Below are positions 53,886 through 64,000 of a stretch of DNA of 64,000 nucleotides, piece after piece (the stretch's first letter is position 1; every line of letters starts with the position of its first letter). The DNA comes from Staphylococcus chromogenes (lineage in GTDB: Bacteria; Bacillota; Bacilli; Staphylococcales; Staphylococcaceae). The position numbers and the translations under genes are program-made. The stretch lies in contig NZ_CP118953.1 in the NCBI RefSeq assembly GCF_029024625.1, forward strand, positions 2,046,001 to 2,110,000. Direction: 5' to 3'. The notes beneath the pieces are model-generated. The model had not been told where the DNA came from and ran no database searches. It saw only the letters and a program-made list of their open reading frames with translations.

Positions 53886-55301
53886 ATGGAAATGTTAATG
53901 TTCGATATTGATAAAAAGCATGCGCAACCCATTTATCAACAACTTTACGATAATATTAAAAACAGTATCATTAAAGGCGTTCTACGTGAAGGAGAAAAAC
54001 TCCCATCAAAACGTCAACTCAGTCAATATTTGTCAGTCAGTCAAACCACCATTGAACATGCTTATTTACAGTTGATTGATGAAGGGTTTATCGTGAGTAA
54101 ACCAAAATTTGGCTATTTCGTGAGCGATATTGAATCCCTACCATTTATAACGAGAACTCCGATAACGCCATTAGACAATCAGAATACAACTCTAGACGTT
54201 CCCGAATTTCACTATCGTTTTCAACTCGGTGCCATTGATGAAGCGCATTTTCCATTTGATGTCTTTCGAAAATTTGCGAAAGAATCTTTTGAAGAACCCC
54301 AATTTCATCTCATTGACACCGGCCACAAGCAGGGAGATTTCGCATTACGCAAAGAAATCAGTCAATATTTATTTCATAGCCGGGGCGTTCATGCGACCCC
54401 TGAACAAGTCATAGTGGCTTCTTCTACGGATCAAATTTTATCGATTATCACCGATTTGCTATCTTCCACAAGTCATTATCTTTTAGAAGACCCTTTATAT
54501 CCACAAGTCCATGAGCTACTAAAAAGAAAGCATATCAACTATTCGTTTTTAAAAGTGCACGCAGACGGCATACATATTGAACCTCATCAAGGTGCGCAAG
54601 ATGTGGTCTATATTACACCGAGTCATCAGTTCCCGACAGGCATCATTATGAAATTAAAACAGCGTATTGCGTTGCTCAAATGGGCTCAAGCCAAACCTGA
54701 ACGCTATATTATAGAAGACGATTACGATTCTGAATTTCGTTATGAAGGAAAACCTATTCCAGCGCTACAAAGTTTAGATCCCTCTGGAAGTGTGATTTAT
54801 GTTAGTACCTTTTCTAAATCAATCGCCCCTTCCATACGTATCGCTTATGCCGTTTTGCCTGTTGCCTTACAAAAACAATACCAACAAAAACAAAACATTG
54901 AAGGGGGCAGTGTTCCAAGACATACACAATATATGGTCAGTCAATTTATGGCGAGTCATCATTTTGAACGTCACTTGAATCGCATGCGTAAAATTTATAG
55001 GCAAAAGCGAGATCTTTTAATTTCAAAATTAGAAAAGCACCCTGAACACCTCTCAATATCAGGTGAATTAACAGGGATGCATTTTGTGATTTCCATAAAA
55101 AATGGTTGGTCTGAAGAAAAATGTCTGAAACAATTTCATCAACATAGTATTGAGTTAAAACCCTTGTCCTCCTATTGCTATCATTCAAAACCTCAAACGC
55201 CGCAATTTGTATTAGGTTTTGGAGGTATTCCATTAAGTGAAGTCGAGACGCATGCCACACAATTATTGAAGAGTCTAGAAATAGAAGAAACTTCTAATTA
55301 A
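53886..55301 (+). CDS. pdxR: MocR-type transcription regulator PdxR
   Basis: 471-residue GntR-MocR regulator. The N-terminal winged helix (QPIYQQLYDNIKN, GEKLPSKRQLSQYLSVSQTTIEHAYLQL; residues 12-75) joins an aminotransferase-fold domain that senses PLP (VIYVSTFSKSIAPSIRIAY with the PLP lysine near residue 310; EDDYDSEFRY before it). PdxR activates pdxST when PLP is low. The divergent position to pdxST supports the name. ATG with GGAGAG. Confidence 0.92.
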   Translation: MEMLMFDIDKKHAQPIYQQLYDNIKNSIIKGVLREGEKLPSKRQLSQYLSVSQTTIEHAYLQLIDEGFIVSKPKFGYFVSDIESLPFITRTPITPLDNQNTTLDVPEFHYRFQLGAIDEAHFPFDVFRKFAKESFEEPQFHLIDTGHKQGDFALRKEISQYLFHSRGVHATPEQVIVASSTDQILSIITDLLSSTSHYLLEDPLYPQVHELLKRKHINYSFLKVHADGIHIEPHQGAQDVVYITPSHQFPTGIIMKLKQRIALLKWAQAKPERYIIEDDYDSEFRYEGKPIPALQSLDPSGSVIYVSTFSKSIAPSIRIAYAVLPVALQKQYQQKQNIEGGSVPRHTQYMVSQFMASHHFERHLNRMRKIYRQKRDLLISKLEKHPEHLSISGELTGMHFVISIKNGWSEEKCLKQFHQHSIELKPLSSYCYHSKPQTPQFVLGFGGIPLSEVETHATQLLKSLEIEETSN

Positions 55302-55304
55302 AAC

Positions 55305-55348
55305 AAAAACCGTTCAACCCTTGATTACAGGGATTGAACGGTTTTTGT
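55305..55348. terminator. Bidirectional terminator between pdxR and the FUSC gene
   Basis: AAAAACCGTTCAACCC / GGGATTGAACGGTTTTT stem with a 9-base loop, A-rich before and T-rich after. Serves both converging genes. Confidence 0.92.
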
Positions 55349-55397
55349 TATTTTGTATATTCATTTTGTCAAATACAGATATAGTATTAACGTATTG

Positions 55398-57341
55398 CTA
55401 ATCTTTGAGTAAGTTTGGATTACGTTCATTTTGATAATCATATAACTCGATTTCTTGAAGTTGCATTAAAAACTGGCGTAATTGGACATAATGTTTGAGT
55501 TCAGGTAAATCAATCAACTCATTGTGATGTTTGCCACACTCAAATAATTTAGCGATATTTTCAAAGACGACCAAATAATCACCTAAGGCACGATTATCTA
55601 AATAGACACCACGATCATCATATAAAATTTGCGTCAACTTAAAATGAATTTGTTGCAGTAAGAAAATTGCAGGATAATAATACTGTGTCCGCTTATGGTT
55701 AGAAGAAATTTCCCCGTACGCACGGTTATACATCATTTCCATATTTTCTACTTTTAGTTTCATACGCAATTTATCTTTAAGTGGATTATATCCCTTATAA
55801 GTTTTAGGATATTGTTGATTTGAGAATACATAATGAAAAATTTGCGCTTCTACACGTGCAACCTCCGCCATGATTTCTGGTAAGTGCTTAGAAGCGATAT
55901 TCCGTCCAATAATCATAACGCCTATCACCGCAATAATAATCCCCACCGTTGTATCTAACAAGCGCGGGATGGCAATCATCGGAGTAAACACACCTTGTGC
56001 CAATCCACTGAGCAATAAGACTTGTGAAGTAATCGTCACCATCGCAAGCGCATAATTCGCACCTACTAACGCTTCAGTGATTGCACCGCTTAATGCAAGA
56101 ACAATAATAATAATACCAATATGCGGATCTAAGCTTAAAAAGCCGGCTGTTAAAATAACACCTACTGTTGTGCCTAACCACCGTGCGACAGCGCGTTGTA
56201 AGCTTGCGATATTTGTGCCACCAAGCAAGACGGTATGGGCACTTAAAGGCACCCAATAAGCGCGCTCTAAATCAAAAACAAGCGCAACTAAAATTGAGAT
56301 TCCCATGATTAATGCATATTTCATCGTCGCTACAAAAGCTGCTGATTCTGGAGTCAGGTGGTTTAATAAGCGGTGACTATATTGTGGAGAACGCACCACG
56401 ATATTTTCTTTAACTCTCACGTCTGTAGAAGAAAGAGTTTCATCGATTTTAAATATCAAATTCACTAACTCTTCAAATTTATCATCAATGTCAATTTGTT
56501 CTTTCCAAACTTCCCGTGTGGATGTTGGATTGACAATGGTATCGGTCACATGATCAATCATATTTTTAATGACTGGTGGCATCGGTCGAATCCCTTTTGC
56601 GTTCAATTCAAGTAGTTCAGAATACACCCCTTCTGCCCATTGATGAAGTAATACAGCTCTTTGATAGTCTACAGAGCGTTTTTGTAGGGAGGAACCTGTT
56701 GTATTTAACGTTTCAGATGTGGTAATCAATGTCTTAACAGCTACTTTAGTCAAATCATTGAATTGGGCTTGATCATTAAAATGATGTACCAATTTTTGTA
56801 AGAGTTGGTACTCACTTTTAATTGCGTTCGCTTCTTGAGAATCACGCTTAATTAAATGATCTACTACAATAATGAGCAGTGATAGCAAGCCACCGACACC
56901 GACCATTGCACCACGATATAAAAAGTCTTCAGGGTGTTGTGGCATCACAATAGAAAGACTGTAAGCAATGATAAAAAAGGTAGACGAAGGACCCGGGACA
57001 TTTAAGGTCGTAAAAATATAATAAGGAATGACCGAAAACATGAGTAAAAAAATCGCAAATACAATTGGATTTCCTGTGGTTAACGTTCCTAACATCATCG
57101 CAATGACAAAGCTGAGGGAAGTCAATGAAACAATCCGTATACGCGATGTAAACGTCCAATCAAATGCATATATGTGAGCCAATGTGCCAATAGACATCAG
57201 TAGAGCTGAAGGAAAATCATTAAACAACAATCCATACAGTAAAGGAATAAACATGACAATCCCTTGGCGCACGCCTTTTCGAACATCTATTTTTTTCTTA
57301 TCAATATAAGCGAGTTGCTTAACGTATGCTTTCAATTTCAT
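55398..57341 (-). CDS. FUSC-family membrane protein (aromatic acid exporter-like)
   Basis: 647-residue integral membrane protein with two blocks of hydrophobic helices (about residues 25-165 and 340-480) separated and followed by soluble helical parts, the layout of FUSC/YccS/YhfK-type proteins. Members include the p-hydroxybenzoic acid efflux protein AaeB, but substrate is unknown here. The start ATG at 57341 has AGGTG immediately before it, a short spacing; a later start cannot be excluded. It stands alone between pdxR and the rRNA operon. Confidence 0.82.
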   Translation of the reverse strand: MKLKAYVKQLAYIDKKKIDVRKGVRQGIVMFIPLLYGLLFNDFPSALLMSIGTLAHIYAFDWTFTSRIRIVSLTSLSFVIAMMLGTLTTGNPIVFAIFLLMFSVIPYYIFTTLNVPGPSSTFFIIAYSLSIVMPQHPEDFLYRGAMVGVGGLLSLLIIVVDHLIKRDSQEANAIKSEYQLLQKLVHHFNDQAQFNDLTKVAVKTLITTSETLNTTGSSLQKRSVDYQRAVLLHQWAEGVYSELLELNAKGIRPMPPVIKNMIDHVTDTIVNPTSTREVWKEQIDIDDKFEELVNLIFKIDETLSSTDVRVKENIVVRSPQYSHRLLNHLTPESAAFVATMKYALIMGISILVALVFDLERAYWVPLSAHTVLLGGTNIASLQRAVARWLGTTVGVILTAGFLSLDPHIGIIIIVLALSGAITEALVGANYALAMVTITSQVLLLSGLAQGVFTPMIAIPRLLDTTVGIIIAVIGVMIIGRNIASKHLPEIMAEVARVEAQIFHYVFSNQQYPKTYKGYNPLKDKLRMKLKVENMEMMYNRAYGEISSNHKRTQYYYPAIFLLQQIHFKLTQILYDDRGVYLDNRALGDYLVVFENIAKLFECGKHHNELIDLPELKHYVQLRQFLMQLQEIELYDYQNERNPNLLKD

Positions 57342-57412
57342 TCACCTAAATTCTCTCTTATTTCTATACATACTCTCCTACTAGAATATCATTTTTCTTA
57401 GAATAAAAAAAA

Positions 57413-57428
57413 GAGACCTCTCGGTCTC
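57413..57428 (-). terminator. Terminator of the complete rRNA operon
   Basis: GAGACC / GGTCTC stem with a 4-base loop followed on the minus strand by TTTTTTTT, about 30 bases after 5S. Confidence 0.92.
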
Positions 57429-57459
57429 GATTCGGCTCATCGCATCACTTATGATGTTT

Positions 57460-57575
57460 GCTTGGCAACGTCCTACTCTCGCGGAACGTAAGTCCGACTA
57501 CCATCGGCGCTAAAGAGCTTAACTTCTGTGTTCGGCATGGGAACAGGTGTGACCTCTTTGCTATTGTCACCAAAC
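57460..57575 (-). rRNA. rrf: 5S ribosomal RNA (copy 1)
   Basis: 116-base 5S rRNA, recognised by its CCGAACACAGAAGTTAAGC core and the paired ends GTTTGG...CCAAGC. It has C in CTGTTCCCATGCC at 57540, where copy 2 has T. Confidence 0.95.
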
Positions 57576-57692
57576 AATTTTTTTACTTCGTGACAAACGT
57601 TCGCATACGTTTTCACTTCGTAAAATGAATGATTATACATTCAAAACTAGATAGTAAGTATTGTTTCACAAGCATCACCTTATGAACTAAAT

Positions 57693-60618
<2,926 letters not shown>

Positions 60619-60809
60619 TTTTGATGTTTTGGCAATTGTTTACATTCGGCTTTCGAATTAAACAATAACCAACATCCACCAGTTATTAATTATTGTGAGT
60701 CGTCTGTCGACGACTAGCGATAATTTTTGTTTCAAGCTTTTCGCTTGTCACTCGGTTTTGCTTGGTAAAATCTATACTTACTTATCTAGTTTTCAATGTA
60801 CAATTTAAA
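60619..60809 (-). other. 16S-23S spacer, part after tRNA-Ile
   Basis: About 190 bases of spacer RNA between tRNA-Ile and 23S. It contains the sequences that pair around the ends of 23S before RNase III cleavage. No second tRNA (such as tRNA-Ala) is present. Confidence 0.7.
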
Positions 60810-60886
<77 letters not shown>

Positions 60887-60978
60887 ATTGTAATGAATCC
60901 TCAAAATGAGCATTCAAAACTGAATACAATATGTCTCCGTTATTCCTTATCGCTTAAAAGCGACATTCCGTATATTAT

Positions 60979-62539
<1,561 letters not shown>

Positions 62540-62687
62540 GAAGTAAGCTTGATATAGCTCGTTGATTGGTTCAGCCAATCACTCTTGAAAGTACGTTACG
62601 TACTCAAAATTATTGGAATTAACGTTGACATATTGTCATTCAGTTTTCAATGTTCATATGCCGTTTCTTTTGACTCGACAAGAATTA

Positions 62688-62716
62688 ATTATACAGACTT
62701 TCATATTAAAAGTCAA
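62688..62716 (-). promoter_or_regulatory. rRNA operon promoter
   Basis: -35 TTGACT (62716-62711), 17-base spacer and perfect -10 TATAAT (62693-62688), about 150 bases before 16S. It begins only 30 bases after the terminator of the upstream rRNA operon. Confidence 0.88.
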
Positions 62717-62745
62717 CACTTTTATTTAATTTTTCCAAAGAAAAA

Positions 62746-62761
62746 ATGACCGCTAGGTCAT
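62746..62761 (-). terminator. Terminator of the upstream rRNA operon
   Basis: ATGACC / GGTCAT stem with a 4-base loop (GCTA), then TTTTTTC on the minus exit, 12 bases after 5S copy 2. Confidence 0.88.
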
Positions 62762-62772
62762 AATAAAAGTTT

Positions 62773-62888
62773 GCTTGGCAACGTCCTACTCTCGCGGAAC
62801 GTAAGTCCGACTACCATCGGCGCTAAAGAGCTTAACTTCTGTGTTCGGCATGAGAACAGGTGTGACCTCTTTGCTATTGTCACCAAAC
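62773..62888 (-). rRNA. rrf: 5S ribosomal RNA (copy 2)
   Basis: 116-base 5S rRNA of the upstream operon. It differs from copy 1 by one base, T in place of C on the RNA strand at 62853 (CTGTTCTCATGCC). Confidence 0.95.
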
Positions 62889-63130
62889 AATTTTTTACTT
62901 TGTGGCAAACGTTCGCATTCGTCTTCATCGCTACGTCATCACTCAGTTGTTTACGCTAAGTAAACGCCTTCGTTCTTTCTTGCGATTCATAGACTTCAAA
63001 CGTTTTCACTTCCTAAAATACGGTGAGTGTCAAACGTCTTATCGAACATTTCACTTCGTAAAATGAATGTTTATACATTCAAAACTAGATAGTAAGTATT
63101 GTTTCACAAGCATCACCTTATGAACTAAAT
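62889..63130 (-). other. 23S-5S spacer of the upstream operon (long form)
   Basis: About 242 bases, compared with about 117 in the downstream operon (57576-57692). The two share both ends; the extra sequence, roughly 62925-63045, is unique to this copy. No gene is seen in it. Confidence 0.7.

Positions 63131-64000
<870 letters not shown>

Overview
This window is chromosomal DNA from a low-GC Firmicute of the genus Staphylococcus. The evidence is the gene order ctsR-mcsA-mcsB-clpC-radA-pilT/TRAM-ispD-ispF-gltX-cysE-cysS-mrnC-rlmB-rae1-sigH-rpmG-secE-nusG-rplK-rplA-rplJ-rplL-rpoB-rpoC-rplGB-rpsL-rpsG-fusA-tuf followed by an M20 amidohydrolase, kbl and ilvE, the close match of these proteins to staphylococcal versions as I remember them, and staphylococcal-type rRNA. 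Details such as FolE2 next to BshB2 suggest a non-aureus species (intermedius/hyicus-like), but I cannot fix the species.

Layout. 1-7.3 kb: nagB, bacillithiol genes (yojF-bshB2), folE2, an FMN reductase and HAD phosphatases, tadA, and two deoxynucleoside kinases. 7.6-12.9 kb: an AT-rich accessory island with a LacI-type regulator diverging from four translationally coupled genes. In order these are a DegT-type sugar aminotransferase, a HAD sugar phosphatase, a Gfo/Idh sugar dehydrogenase and an MFS transporter. Content and order match the Bacillus subtilis ntdR/ntdABC/glcP kanosamine locus, so I call it a kanosamine biosynthesis cluster. 13.2-18.4 kb: ilvE, threonine dehydrogenase, kbl and an M20 amidohydrolase. 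18.9-38 kb, read right to left: the transcription/translation core (nusG-secE, L11/L1, L10/L7/12, rpoBC, str operon). 36-50.8 kb: sigH, RNA processing, cysES under a T-box, gltX, ispDF, radA and the CtsR heat-shock operon. 50.9-57.3 kb: nupC, the PLP synthase genes pdxST with divergent pdxR, and a FUSC membrane protein. 57.4-64 kb: one complete rRNA operon (16S-tRNA-Ile-23S-5S, minus strand), preceded directly by the 3' end of a second one (23S partial, 5S).

How the parts work together. The island would turn glucose 6-phosphate into the amino sugar kanosamine: the dehydrogenase oxidises C3, the PLP enzyme adds the amino group, the phosphatase releases kanosamine, and the MFS protein moves a sugar across the membrane, under the LacI-type regulator. 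Most of the rest is conserved housekeeping. Readable regulatory sites include a CtsR operator on the ctsR promoter, a T-box with a Cys (TGC) specifier before cysE, an L10-type leader with attenuator before rplJ, PdxR-like repeats between pdxS and pdxR, and a strong rrn promoter.

Other points of note: an McsA lacking the N-terminal pair of CXXC motifs, a possible unannotated plus-strand small RNA next to rplK, 5S rRNA copies that differ by one base, and a possible degraded transposase trace at the island's left edge. All functional calls come from reading the sequence and recalled family knowledge; no database search was run.
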